A stretch of 64,000 nt of DNA from Gemmatimonadota bacterium (lineage in GTDB: Bacteria > JAAXHH01), in assembly GCA_009835325.1 (NCBI GenBank), contig VXWP01000098.1, positions 1 to 64,000 on the forward strand, written 5' to 3'. Numbering within the stretch: position 1 is the first letter of the stretch; every line of letters begins with the position of its first letter. This document shows positions 25,218 through 33,749 of this stretch, piece after piece. The translations under genes were made by a program, and so were the position numbers. A model generated the notes under the pieces. The model was not told the origin of the DNA, searched no databases, and saw only the letters and a list, made by a program, of their open reading frames with translations.

Positions 25218-26570
25218 ATGTACCGGACCCTTTTCTGGTTCCTCCTCCCTCTTGTCATCACCGAACTGATCTACGAACTGGGCATCCAGGTCATCAACGG
25301 CGGCATCGCCCGTGTACCCCGGCCCACCGAAACCCTGGCCGCGTACGGTATCGCCTGGGGGCTGACGTCTTTCCTGACCGGCACCGTATCCCAAACCCGG
25401 CAGATGTCCATGGTCCTCGTCCGGGACCGGGCGACCTTCCACACCGTGTTTCGATGCGTCGCCGGTTTCGGCGGCGTCCACTTCCTCATCCTTGCATGTC
25501 TGGCGTTTACACCGGTGGGACTATGGGTGATCGACGAGCTTCATGCCGTGGACCCGGTCCTGGGCGGCACGGTGCGCAGCGCGCTCGGACTCCTGCTGCC
25601 CATACCGCTGATCGTGGGCATCACAAGGTTCCTGTCGGGTCTGCTGTTGCGGGTGAGACGGACCGACATCATCAGTTATGCCATGATGGCGGGCATCAGC
25701 ATGAGCGTGGTGTCCGTGTTCCTGTTCCTCCCTACGCCGACCGTCCAGGCCGATCCCATCCTGCTGCCGGTGGCCGCGACCTACTTCGGCGTCCTGACGG
25801 AACTGTCCGTGATCATCTACGGCTACCGGCGATTCGTCCGGCGGACACTGAAGCGGTCGAGCGGGGAAATCGTAAGCGAGGAAATCGAAGGGGGACGAGC
25901 GGCCGGGCAGGATGCGGCCGGCGAACCGGTCACCCGGAGACAGCACCTGCTGACCGCCGCCTACGTATTGCGGTTCTACTGGCCCCTGGCCGTAACGATC
26001 GGCATTCAGGCCCTGAGCCGGCCCATCATCAACCTCTTCGTCGCCCGGGGCGCGGACGGCACGGAATCCCTGGCCGTGCTCACCATCGTGTACGCCCTTG
26101 CGCATCTGCCCTACGGGTGGCTGAACGAACTCAAGAACCTGCCGCCCGCCTTTCAGCGGCAGGACCCGGAGGGCCGGATCATCCGACGGTTCACGGCCAT
26201 CTGCGGTCTGATTTCCTTTGGGACGATGGTCCTGATGTTCTGGACCCCGGTGAGGTTTTTCCTGCTGGAGACGCTGATCGGCGTGGATCACGATTTCGCC
26301 GTGCGCTGCACCGTGCCGCTGATCATCTTCTCCTTCTTTCCGCTTGCCGTCACGATCCGGTCCTACCTCCACGGGATCGCGCTGCGGGACCACCGGACGG
26401 GCGCCATCGCACCCAGCGGCCCCGCCCGGGCCGGCGCGATCGTCATCGTCGTGAACGTACTCGCGCTCTTCGACCTGCACGGGGCGATCCGCGGCGTGGC
26501 CGCCCTCTACAGTGGGTTTGTCACGGAAACGATCGTGGTACGGTGGCGCATGGGCAGAATCCGCGGCTAG
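25218..26570 (+). CDS. MATE/MOP-superfamily-like multi-pass membrane protein
   Basis: The 450-residue product has about twelve hydrophobic segments and a single hydrophilic loop near residues 215-240 (rich in Arg/Glu) dividing it into two halves. Such pseudo-symmetry fits the MOP flippase/MATE group or the ANKH-like proteins. N-terminal WFLLPLVITELIYELGIQVINGGIARVPRP is close to ANKH/MATE openings. The transported molecule is unknown. No ribosome-binding site is present; the promoter is eight bases before the ATG. The 3' end overlaps the convergent aminotransferase gene by four bases (CTAG shared). Confidence 0.72.
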   Translation: MYRTLFWFLLPLVITELIYELGIQVINGGIARVPRPTETLAAYGIAWGLTSFLTGTVSQTRQMSMVLVRDRATFHTVFRCVAGFGGVHFLILACLAFTPVGLWVIDELHAVDPVLGGTVRSALGLLLPIPLIVGITRFLSGLLLRVRRTDIISYAMMAGISMSVVSVFLFLPTPTVQADPILLPVAATYFGVLTELSVIIYGYRRFVRRTLKRSSGEIVSEEIEGGRAAGQDAAGEPVTRRQHLLTAAYVLRFYWPLAVTIGIQALSRPIINLFVARGADGTESLAVLTIVYALAHLPYGWLNELKNLPPAFQRQDPEGRIIRRFTAICGLISFGTMVLMFWTPVRFFLLETLIGVDHDFAVRCTVPLIIFSFFPLAVTIRSYLHGIALRDHRTGAIAPSGPARAGAIVIVVNVLALFDLHGAIRGVAALYSGFVTETIVVRWRMGRIRG

Positions 26571-27829
26571 CTGGCGGTCTCCCTCCAGCCCTTCGTGATG
26601 TCCAGAAAGGCGTCGATATCCTGCTCGTTGTTGAACATGGCGGGACCCACGCGGATCTGGGCGTTGTTCTCCCGGAAGGACAACCAGACCCCCGTGTCGT
26701 TGAGCTGCTTTTCAATCACCTCCTGGTCGGCGCCGTGGTTGAAGGAAACGATGGCGGACTGGTTGCCGGGCGGAGTAAAGACCTCGAACCCCTGCTCGGT
26801 CAATCCGGCGTGCAGGCGGTGCGCCAGGGCGACCGTGTGCTGCTCGATCCGGTCGGTGCCCACGTTCAGCAGGTAATCCAGCGACCCGGAAAGCTGGTAG
26901 ATCGCGGCGAAGGCCGGGGTGGCGTATCCGAACTTCCTGGCATCGGTGTAAATCGTGTACTGGTAGTCGGGGAGCCTTTCGTCCACCATTCTCCAACCCA
27001 GGCGGTCGGGCTTCACCACGTCCATCACCGATTCCCGCACGTAGAACGGCGCCACGCCGAAGCCGCCGAGTAGCCACTTGTACGACCCCGTGGTGAGGAA
27101 ATCGACCCCGGTCGGTCCGACGTCGAGATCGACCATGCCGACCCCCTGGACGGCATCCGCGTACAGGTAGGCGCCGCTAGCATGGGCCACGTCCGCCAGG
27201 GTCTTCAGATCGTGGCGATAGCCGTTCCGGTTGGAGATCCAGGCCACGGAAACCAGCTTCGTGTTCTCGTCCACCATCTCGGCGAAGGAATCGGGCGAAG
27301 CCACACCGTCCACGTTCCGGACGATGCGCGTTTCGATGCCCAGGGTCTCGGCCAGCTGGCTGTACATCACAAACGACGTCATGTAGTGAAGATCGTCGAT
27401 CACCACGTTGTCGCCGGCCTTCAGGTCCAGGGAGTTGACCACGATGTTCTCGCCCTCGCTGGTGGAGGACACCAGCCCGATCTCGCCCAACTGTGCCCGG
27501 ATAAGGCGCGAGAACTTTTCCCGCACGGCTTCCTCTTCATCGAGCATGGCGCGCAAACTGACGGGATCGCGGGACTTGGCCGCGAGGAACTCGATGGTCT
27601 TGTCCACCGCGGGCTGGGGCGACGGACCGATGTAGGGCGTATTCAGGTAAAGGTTATCGCTGGCGACCGGAAAGTCCGCGCGAACGCCCAGGGGATCGTC
27701 GCCGGTGGGCGGCGCGGCGCTGACATCCGCCGGGGCCTGGTTCGATTCGTCGCTGCATGCGAGTCCGGCGGCGCCGGCGAGGGCGGCCGTGGACACGACG
27801 CCCATGAACTCCCGTCTCGATACGGACAT
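26567..27829 (-). CDS. Class V PLP-dependent aminotransferase/epimerase-like protein, Tat-exported
   Basis: The 420-residue product has a Tat signal (SRREFMG then AALAGAAGLAC), with the Cys placed for lipidation. The rest is fold-type I class V: STSEGENIVVNSL, VVIDDLHYMTS, an aspartate contacting PLP in YADAVQGVG, and the Schiff-base Lys in TGSYKWLLGG. The C-terminal small domain has GVWLSFRENNAQIRVGPAMFN. The layout resembles isopenicillin-N-epimerase-like proteins and PvdN, a Tat-exported PLP enzyme of pyoverdine maturation. Action in the periplasm on an unknown amine is inferred. It is convergent with the MATE-like gene and is not in an obvious operon. Confidence 0.88.
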   Translation of the reverse strand: MSVSRREFMGVVSTAALAGAAGLACSDESNQAPADVSAAPPTGDDPLGVRADFPVASDNLYLNTPYIGPSPQPAVDKTIEFLAAKSRDPVSLRAMLDEEEAVREKFSRLIRAQLGEIGLVSSTSEGENIVVNSLDLKAGDNVVIDDLHYMTSFVMYSQLAETLGIETRIVRNVDGVASPDSFAEMVDENTKLVSVAWISNRNGYRHDLKTLADVAHASGAYLYADAVQGVGMVDLDVGPTGVDFLTTGSYKWLLGGFGVAPFYVRESVMDVVKPDRLGWRMVDERLPDYQYTIYTDARKFGYATPAFAAIYQLSGSLDYLLNVGTDRIEQHTVALAHRLHAGLTEQGFEVFTPPGNQSAIVSFNHGADQEVIEKQLNDTGVWLSFRENNAQIRVGPAMFNNEQDIDAFLDITKGWRETAS

Positions 27830-28135
27830 GAGTTGCTCCTCTTTGGATGCTCAGCAAGGCTGGTTCTTCGCTGGGGAAAGTGTGATAAGTACTTGCAAAC
27901 ACGGTATGGAAACTGCGGGGAAGCGTCAAGAAAGAACCGGTCAGGCCCGCTCAAAACACTTGACGGTCCGGGCTCCGGTGAAAATACTGTGGCAGGATTG
28001 CCATGATGCGCTTGCGATCCGCAGAAAACTGATCCAACCACGACCTACAATTTAACCTTCAGAGCGCTATCCCGAGATAGCGGTTGGCGGAACATGTGAT
28101 GGATGATGACGTAAACTGACCAAGGAGACCGTACC
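27830..28135. other. 306-bp divergent intergenic region
   Basis: It lies between the starts of the Tat aminotransferase (minus) and the gluconolactonase-like gene (plus). No gene is supported. A small hairpin, CGCTATC-CCGA-GATAGCG, is at 28065-28082, about 54 bp upstream of the plus-strand start; it has no T-tract, so it is more likely an operator or leader hairpin than a terminator. Confidence 0.5.
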
Positions 28136-29176
28136 ATGTCTTTGCGTAACACATTCCCACTGATCGGCCTGTTGCTCGCCTCACCCCTCCACGCCCAGGA
28201 AGTCGATCCGCCCTTCGGCGATCCGGAATTCATCTCGCCCGACGCCCGCCTGGAGATGGTGTTCAATGAAGGCCTGGCCCTGACGGAGAGTCCCGCCGAG
28301 GGTCCGGACGGGATGATCTACTTCAGCGACATCACCTTCACCACGTCCGCAGGTACGGATGGCATACAGGCCGGGCACATTTGGCGCTATGACCCGAAAA
28401 CGGGCGAGACCACTATTTATCGTTCGCCGAGCGGGATGTCCAACGGCCTCAAATTCGACGCCCAGGACCGGCTCATCGCCGCGGAAGGCGCCGACCAGGG
28501 CGGACGGCGGGTGACAAGGACGGATATGGAGACGGGGAAGGCATATATAATCGCCCACGAGTACGAAGGGCGGCCGTTCAACGCCCCGAATGACGTGGCC
28601 ATCGACGAGCGGGGCCGGGTCTACTTCAGCGATCCCAAGTACATCGGCGGCGAATCGGTGGAACAGCCCGTGATGGCCGTGTACCGCATCGACACGGACG
28701 GCTCGATCCACCGGATCATCACCGACGCGGGCAAGCCGAACGGCGTGGTGGTCTCTCCCGACCAGCAGACCCTATACGTGGTCAGCAACGACAACGGTTC
28801 CATCGACCTCGGCAAGATCACCCTGGACATCCCCGTGCATAAGGGACGCATGGCCCTGCTGGCCTACGACCTGCACGAGGACGGATCCGCCACCTTCCGG
28901 AGCGTCCTCGTGGATTACCTGCCCGAGGACGGACCCGACGGCCTGGTCGTCGACGTCGAAGGCAACCTGTACGTGTCCGAGCGCGACGTGACCCGGCCGG
29001 GCATCGCCATCCGCGCGCCGGACGGGACCGAAAAGGCCTTCATCCCCACCGGCGTGCTGCCCACCAACGTGGGTTTCGGACGGGGCGAGAACAGCAAGAT
29101 CCTGTACATCACCGCGGGTACCGGGCTCTACCGGATCCCCGTGATGAAGGACGGCTACCATCTTCCGCGGGAGTAA
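28136..29176 (+). CDS. SMP-30/gluconolactonase-like secreted protein
   Basis: The 346-residue product has a Sec signal peptide (about residues 1-20, ending LHAQ). It is a six-bladed propeller of the SMP-30/gluconolactonase/LRE family: GPDGMIYFSDI, SGMSNGLKFDAQDRLIAAEG, FNAPNDVAIDERGRVYFSDP (metal-binding Asn/Asp region), GKPNGVVVSPDQQTLYV and DGPDGLVVDVEGNLYV. The family hydrolyses sugar lactones with a divalent metal. AAGGAG precedes the ATG. It is followed after 33 bp by a sodium:solute symporter, suggesting lactone hydrolysis outside followed by import of the acid. Confidence 0.9.
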   Translation: MSLRNTFPLIGLLLASPLHAQEVDPPFGDPEFISPDARLEMVFNEGLALTESPAEGPDGMIYFSDITFTTSAGTDGIQAGHIWRYDPKTGETTIYRSPSGMSNGLKFDAQDRLIAAEGADQGGRRVTRTDMETGKAYIIAHEYEGRPFNAPNDVAIDERGRVYFSDPKYIGGESVEQPVMAVYRIDTDGSIHRIITDAGKPNGVVVSPDQQTLYVVSNDNGSIDLGKITLDIPVHKGRMALLAYDLHEDGSATFRSVLVDYLPEDGPDGLVVDVEGNLYVSERDVTRPGIAIRAPDGTEKAFIPTGVLPTNVGFGRGENSKILYITAGTGLYRIPVMKDGYHLPRE

Positions 29177-29209
29177 ATGCGCAACCCTCGCCCCACGCGT
29201 CCTTAACCC

Positions 29210-30916
29210 ATGTCCTTTCTAGACTGGACCATCGTCTTTCTTGTCAACGGCGGCATCGTCCTGTACGGCCTGCTGGCGTTCCGGGAGAAGGGCGAAAGCT
29301 TCGACTGGTACCTGGCGGCCAAGTCCATGCCCTGGTGGGCCATCGGCCTGTCCGCCTTCGGCACCGCCGTGGACAGCGGCGACTACGTGGCCATCGCCGG
29401 CGGCTCGTACCAGTTCGGCCTTTCCCAGCTGTCGCAGTGGTGGCTCGGGATCGCCATCGGCTGGTTCGTGCTTGCCTTTTTCGTCATCCTGCCCATGTAC
29501 CGGTCTGGCGTATTCACCAACGCCGAGTGGCTCGAGTTCCGCTTCGGGCCGTCCGTCCGCATCATGGCGGTCCTCATCAACATCCAGTCCCGCACCAACG
29601 TCCTCGCCAACATCTTCTTCTCCATGTACCTGGTGCTGAGCGTCCTCGCCGGGTTCTCCACGACCGCCAGCTGGTTCGTCGTGGTAGCGGTGGCCGCGTC
29701 CGCGACCCTCTACGTGGTCCGCGGCGGCCTGCAGGCAGGGGTGTTTACCGACGCCGTCCAGGGTGTGGCCATGATCATCGGATCCTTCGTGCTCTGGATC
29801 GTAGTCTGGGTCCGGGGCGGCGGATGGTCGGGGCTGAACGAGCGCCTGGCCGCCGTGGAACCCGGACTGCCCGACGTGATGCTCCACGTGGGCGGTTATG
29901 CGCCGCCCGGCGTCCCCGCGGCCGTGGTCATCCTCAGCTTCATCGTCGTGCTGACCATGTACGCCGTCATCAACCAGTACGAGGCGATCCGGTTCCTGGG
30001 CGCCCGGTCGGAATGGGATTTCAAGATGGCCGCGGTGGTGGCCAGCACGGCCACGGCCGTGTGTCTCTGGTTCAACATCACCATGGGCCCCATGGCCCGG
30101 GCGGATTTCCCCGCGCTGGAAACCATCGACCAGGCCTATCCCCTGATGATCCAGGCCTACCTGCCCCACGGGCTCATCGGGATCGTCGTGGCGGGGCTCA
30201 TCGCGGGCGGGTATTCCACCTTCGACTCCATCGGCATCGGCATATCGAGCCTCTTCGTCCGCGACATCTACGCCCGGTTCATCGTGAAACGCGCGTCGGA
30301 CGCCCACTATACCCGCGTGGGCCGAATCACGGCCCCCTTCATCATGGCCCTGGGATTCGCCTACGTGCCCTTCATCCAGGAGGGCATGCTGGCCTTCTAC
30401 CTCCGCCTGGCCGGCGCCATCGCCGTGCCGCTCATGACGGTCATCCTCATGGGCGTCTTCACCCGCGTCCACCGCTCGACCGGCATCGTGGGCCTGCTCG
30501 TCGGGCTGGCCTACGGCGTGACGGCCATTTTGGGCGAAAGCCTGGAATGGGGACTGCCGGTCTGGTACACCAACACCTGGTGGACCTACCTGTGGAACAT
30601 CGTGCTGCCCGCCGGCGGCATGCTGGTCGCTTCGGCGCTGATCACGCTTCGGAGCGGTCCCATGTCCGACGAGGCCCTGGAAGGACTCGTCTACGCGCGG
30701 GAGAACGACATCCCCTCGGTGCGCAATCGCATGGCCCACCGGCTGAAAGCCCTCGAAGGCACCTGGCTGCAGAAGACCCTGGCCGAGATGCCGGTTCGGG
30801 GGGCCTATCCCTTCAAGCCGCCGCCAGGTGGCTTGCCGCTGTTCCGCCGGCCCGGGGTGCTGGCCCTGGGTTACCTGGCCATCGCGTCGGGCTTGCTGTT
30901 CGGGGTGCTTTGGTAA
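29210..30916 (+). CDS. Sodium:solute symporter (SSS family)
   Basis: The 568-residue product has about thirteen membrane spans of the LeuT-fold SSS family. It shows the N-terminal segment FDWYLAAKSMPWWAIGLSAFGTAVDSGDYVAIAG and the sodium-site region GLIAGGYSTFDSIGIGISSLFVRDIY in span 8, which is diagnostic. A long cytoplasmic segment between the last two spans (about 460-545) is hydrophilic. No good ribosome-binding site is seen, so translation may be coupled to the upstream lactonase-like gene. The substrate is probably a sugar or sugar acid from context; it cannot be derived from the sequence alone. Confidence 0.9.
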   Translation: MSFLDWTIVFLVNGGIVLYGLLAFREKGESFDWYLAAKSMPWWAIGLSAFGTAVDSGDYVAIAGGSYQFGLSQLSQWWLGIAIGWFVLAFFVILPMYRSGVFTNAEWLEFRFGPSVRIMAVLINIQSRTNVLANIFFSMYLVLSVLAGFSTTASWFVVVAVAASATLYVVRGGLQAGVFTDAVQGVAMIIGSFVLWIVVWVRGGGWSGLNERLAAVEPGLPDVMLHVGGYAPPGVPAAVVILSFIVVLTMYAVINQYEAIRFLGARSEWDFKMAAVVASTATAVCLWFNITMGPMARADFPALETIDQAYPLMIQAYLPHGLIGIVVAGLIAGGYSTFDSIGIGISSLFVRDIYARFIVKRASDAHYTRVGRITAPFIMALGFAYVPFIQEGMLAFYLRLAGAIAVPLMTVILMGVFTRVHRSTGIVGLLVGLAYGVTAILGESLEWGLPVWYTNTWWTYLWNIVLPAGGMLVASALITLRSGPMSDEALEGLVYARENDIPSVRNRMAHRLKALEGTWLQKTLAEMPVRGAYPFKPPPGGLPLFRRPGVLALGYLAIASGLLFGVLW

Positions 30917-31006
30917 GGGACCGGCGCCAACCCCGAGGCAGGATCCTTCTGGCAAGTTTCCCGGCTGCCCTTTCCTGACGATCCTTTTCCGACTATACTG
31001 TAAGCA

Positions 31007-31114
31007 ATGTGCCCGTTCTTGAAACAACCGGCAAATTTGGCGGGTCTTAACATCAATCCAATTGCAGCAATCCCATACCGGGATAATCCCGCCGTTAATA
31101 CAAGGAGTACATGA
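31007..31114 (+). CDS. Possible 35-residue leader peptide coupled to a mini membrane protein
   Basis: ATG 31007 lies seven bases after a TATACT box, the same leaderless geometry seen at 25218. The frame (MCPFLKQPANLAG at its start) ends with a TGA that overlaps the next ATG as ATGA. Coding character is weak; the coupled arrangement is the main reason to list it. Confidence 0.25.
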   Translation: MCPFLKQPANLAGLNINPIAAIPYRDNPAVNTRST

Positions 31115-31233
31115 TGAGCACATTTGGAATGACCGAGTTAATCCTGATTTTCATTGCGTTATTCTTAGCACTGCCCATCTGGTTTACCTATAAAATTATC
31201 AGCCACAGATTACGGAATAGAAACAAACCTTGA
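31111..31233 (+). CDS. 40-residue single-span membrane mini-protein
   Basis: AAGGAG lies five bases before ATG 31111. The product starts MMSTFGMTELILIF, has a hydrophobic helix of about 20 residues (ELILIFIALFLALPIWF) and a basic tail (HRLRNRNKP), the pattern of an N-out/C-in single-span micro-protein. It is AT-rich in codon use compared with neighbours. It lies about 100 bp before two FtsX-type permeases and may be an accessory subunit, but it has no recognised family. Confidence 0.5.
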   Translation: MMSTFGMTELILIFIALFLALPIWFTYKIISHRLRNRNKP

Positions 31234-31331
31234 GGAATCCATTTAAAGAGGATTCCGTATAAAACGGGCTCATCCAGCGTTCATTTTCCAACCCTTTCGG
31301 GACAAAACCACCTCGAAACGGTTCCCCCTCA

Positions 31332-33740
31332 ATGTTCAAGAACTACCTCACCACCTCATTGCGAAACCTGCTCAGGCACAAGGGCTATTCGGCGATCAAC
31401 GTCCTCGGGCTGGCCATCGGCATTGCCTGCTGCGTGCTGATCCTGCTCTACGTGCAGGACGAACTCAGCTACGACCAGTATCACGAGAAGAAAGACCGGA
31501 TATACCGCGTGGCGGAATCCGCGACGGTAGCGGGAAGGTCCATCGAAGCCGCAGTTACGCCCCCGCCCTGGGCCCCGGTGCTGGCAAAAGACTATCCTGT
31601 CATCGAGGCGTATACCCGGATCAAGCCTCCGGCCTCCCGGTGGCTGATTCGGTACAAAGAAAAGCGGTTTTACGAGCGGTATTTCGCCTTCGTGGATTCA
31701 TCGTTCTTCGACATTTTCACCTTCCCCCTGGTTCAGGGCGATGCGAAGACGGTCCTGGCCGACCCCCATACCGTGGTGCTGTCGGAATCCATGGCCGACA
31801 AGTACTTCGGGGACGAGAACCCGATCGGCGAGGTCATTACGGGCGATGACCTCTATGAGTTCACGGTTACCGGCGTCATGCGGGACATGCCGAAGAACAC
31901 TCATTTTCATTTCGACTTTCTGGCCTCCTATGCCTCCCTGGCGCCGCACGGACTCTACAGTGAACCGTCCACGATGCAGGACCAGGGCTTCAGCCACGAC
32001 CTGTTTACCTATTTACTTCTACGGGAAGGAAACGCACCCGAAGACCTGGAGCGGGAATTTCCCGGATTCCTGGACAAGTACCTTGGCGAACTGCTCACGT
32101 CCGTGGGCATCGAGGCCCGGCCCTTCCTGCAGCCCATCACGGATATCCACCTCCATTCCAACATGGAAGCCGAAATCAGGGCGAACAGCAGTATCCGGTA
32201 CGTGTATATCTTTACCTGCCTGGCCGTCTTCGTCCTGCTGATCGCCTGCGTGAATTTCGTGAACCTGTCCACCGCCCGTTCCGCCCGCAGAGCGCAGGAA
32301 GTCGGCATGCGGAAAGTGCTCGGCGCCTATCGGAATCAACTGATCAAACAGTTTACGGGCGAGTCGATCCTGGTCTCCCTGATCGCCCTGTTCATCGCAC
32401 TGGGCCTGGTTCACATGCTCCTGCCGCAGTTCAACCTGTTGTCCGGCAAGACGCTGGCGATGGAATACCAGTCCACGTGGCTGGTGCCGACCCTGGCGGG
32501 CATTGCCCTGGTGACGGGGATCATCGCGGGCGGATATCCCGCCTTCATCCTGTCCTCCTTCAGGCCGGTGGCCGTCCTGACCGGCGCGCTCAAGGCGGGG
32601 GCGTCTCATTCGCTCCTCAGGAAAGTCCTGATCACCTTCCAGTTCGGTATTTCCATCCTCATGATCATTGGCACGCTCGTAGTCCTCGATCAGCTGGAAT
32701 ACATGCAGAACAAGCCCCTGGGCTTCGATGAAGACGACCTGGTCGTCGTTCGCCTGCCGGATGAGGAAGCCCTTAATGGCTATCCCGCCTACAGGGACGC
32801 CTTGATGCAGTATCCTGAAATCCGGAACGTGAGTACGGCGAACAGCATACCCGGGGGCCAGACGAGCCTCAACCTGGTTACGCCGGAAGGGGTGCAGGAG
32901 GATGAAAGTCCGGTGTACCAGATGGTCCAGGCGGACTTCGGCTACATAGAAACACTCGGCATCGAGATGGCGTCGGGACGCACGTTCTCCCGGGCATTCG
33001 GCTCGGACGCCAACGCCTGCCTGATCAACGAGGCGGCCGTCCGGACCCTGGGATGGGAAGACCCGATCGGCAGGACCTTCAGGTTAACCGGCGAGGATGA
33101 TGACCCGCCCCTGAGCGTCATCGGCGTCATGGCGGATTTCCACGTCCAGTCACTGCACCAACCCATAACGCCGCTCATGGTGCGTCTGGATGCGGACCCC
33201 GCTCCTTTTATGGTCGTCAGAGTACAGGGCGCTGACGGATCACGTGGACTAGAAACACTCCAGGATCAGTGGCGGAAGTCGTATCCAAGCCATCCCGCCA
33301 TGGATTACTCGTTTCTCGATGACGATCTTAAGCAACTATACCAGGCCGAACAGCGACTGGGTTCCGTTTTCATCGCCGGTGCGGTGCTTTCGATCCTGAT
33401 CGCCTGCCTGGGACTGCTGGGGCTTTCGTCCTTCATGGCGGAGCAACGGACCCGGGAGATCGGCGTACGGAAGGTCCTCGGCGCTACGATATCGAACGTG
33501 ATCCTGCTGTTGTCGAGGGACTTTACCTGGCTGATCCTGTTGGCATTCGTGCTCGGAGCGCCGGCGGGATACTACGCCATGCACTCGTGGCTGGAAGACT
33601 TCCCATACCGTATCGAGCCAGGTCTGGGGGTGTTCCTTTTCGCGGGCGTCGCGGCGCTGTCGGTCGCCTGGCTGACGGTGGGATATCAATCGTTTAAGGC
33701 TGCCACGGCCAACCCGGCGGAAGCGGTGCACGCGGAGTGA
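31332..33740 (+). CDS. FtsX/MacB-type ABC transporter permease, copy 1
   Basis: The 802-residue product has the layout of two fused MacB periplasmic core plus FtsX modules. N-terminal LRNLLRHKGYSAINVLGLAIGIACCVLILLYVQDELSYD is typical. The first FtsX domain lies about residues 285-460 (TARSARRAQEVGMRKVLGA coupling motif), a second periplasmic domain about 460-670, and a last FtsX domain about 680-800 (EQRTREIGVRKVLGATISNVILLLSRDF). No ATPase gene is adjacent. It would export or extract a lipid, peptide or macrolide-like compound when paired with a MacB/LolD-type ATPase. It is a tandem duplicate of the next gene, 9 bp away. No clear ribosome-binding site is present. Confidence 0.92.
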   Translation: MFKNYLTTSLRNLLRHKGYSAINVLGLAIGIACCVLILLYVQDELSYDQYHEKKDRIYRVAESATVAGRSIEAAVTPPPWAPVLAKDYPVIEAYTRIKPPASRWLIRYKEKRFYERYFAFVDSSFFDIFTFPLVQGDAKTVLADPHTVVLSESMADKYFGDENPIGEVITGDDLYEFTVTGVMRDMPKNTHFHFDFLASYASLAPHGLYSEPSTMQDQGFSHDLFTYLLLREGNAPEDLEREFPGFLDKYLGELLTSVGIEARPFLQPITDIHLHSNMEAEIRANSSIRYVYIFTCLAVFVLLIACVNFVNLSTARSARRAQEVGMRKVLGAYRNQLIKQFTGESILVSLIALFIALGLVHMLLPQFNLLSGKTLAMEYQSTWLVPTLAGIALVTGIIAGGYPAFILSSFRPVAVLTGALKAGASHSLLRKVLITFQFGISILMIIGTLVVLDQLEYMQNKPLGFDEDDLVVVRLPDEEALNGYPAYRDALMQYPEIRNVSTANSIPGGQTSLNLVTPEGVQEDESPVYQMVQADFGYIETLGIEMASGRTFSRAFGSDANACLINEAAVRTLGWEDPIGRTFRLTGEDDDPPLSVIGVMADFHVQSLHQPITPLMVRLDADPAPFMVVRVQGADGSRGLETLQDQWRKSYPSHPAMDYSFLDDDLKQLYQAEQRLGSVFIAGAVLSILIACLGLLGLSSFMAEQRTREIGVRKVLGATISNVILLLSRDFTWLILLAFVLGAPAGYYAMHSWLEDFPYRIEPGLGVFLFAGVAALSVAWLTVGYQSFKAATANPAEAVHAE

Positions 33741-33749
33741 AACGGCACC

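Larger units (their letters stand above)
30917..31331. other. 415-bp intergenic region holding two possible mini-genes
   Basis: It is AT-richer than its surroundings. It contains a TATACT box (30994-30999) with a weak -35, two short overlapping frames at 31007-31233 (listed separately) and a 7-bp hairpin GGAATCC/GGATTCC (31234-31240 with 31250-31256) directly after the second one, without a T-tract. Confidence 0.5.

Noticed and set aside
29219-31123. 634-codon minus-strand frame opposite the symporter
   Set aside because: His/Asp/Gln-rich composition typical of an antisense frame of a hydrophobic protein; the symporter on the plus strand is clear.
31234-31256. Rho-independent terminator after the micro-ORF
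   Set aside because: Only a 7-bp stem with a 9-base loop and no following T-run.
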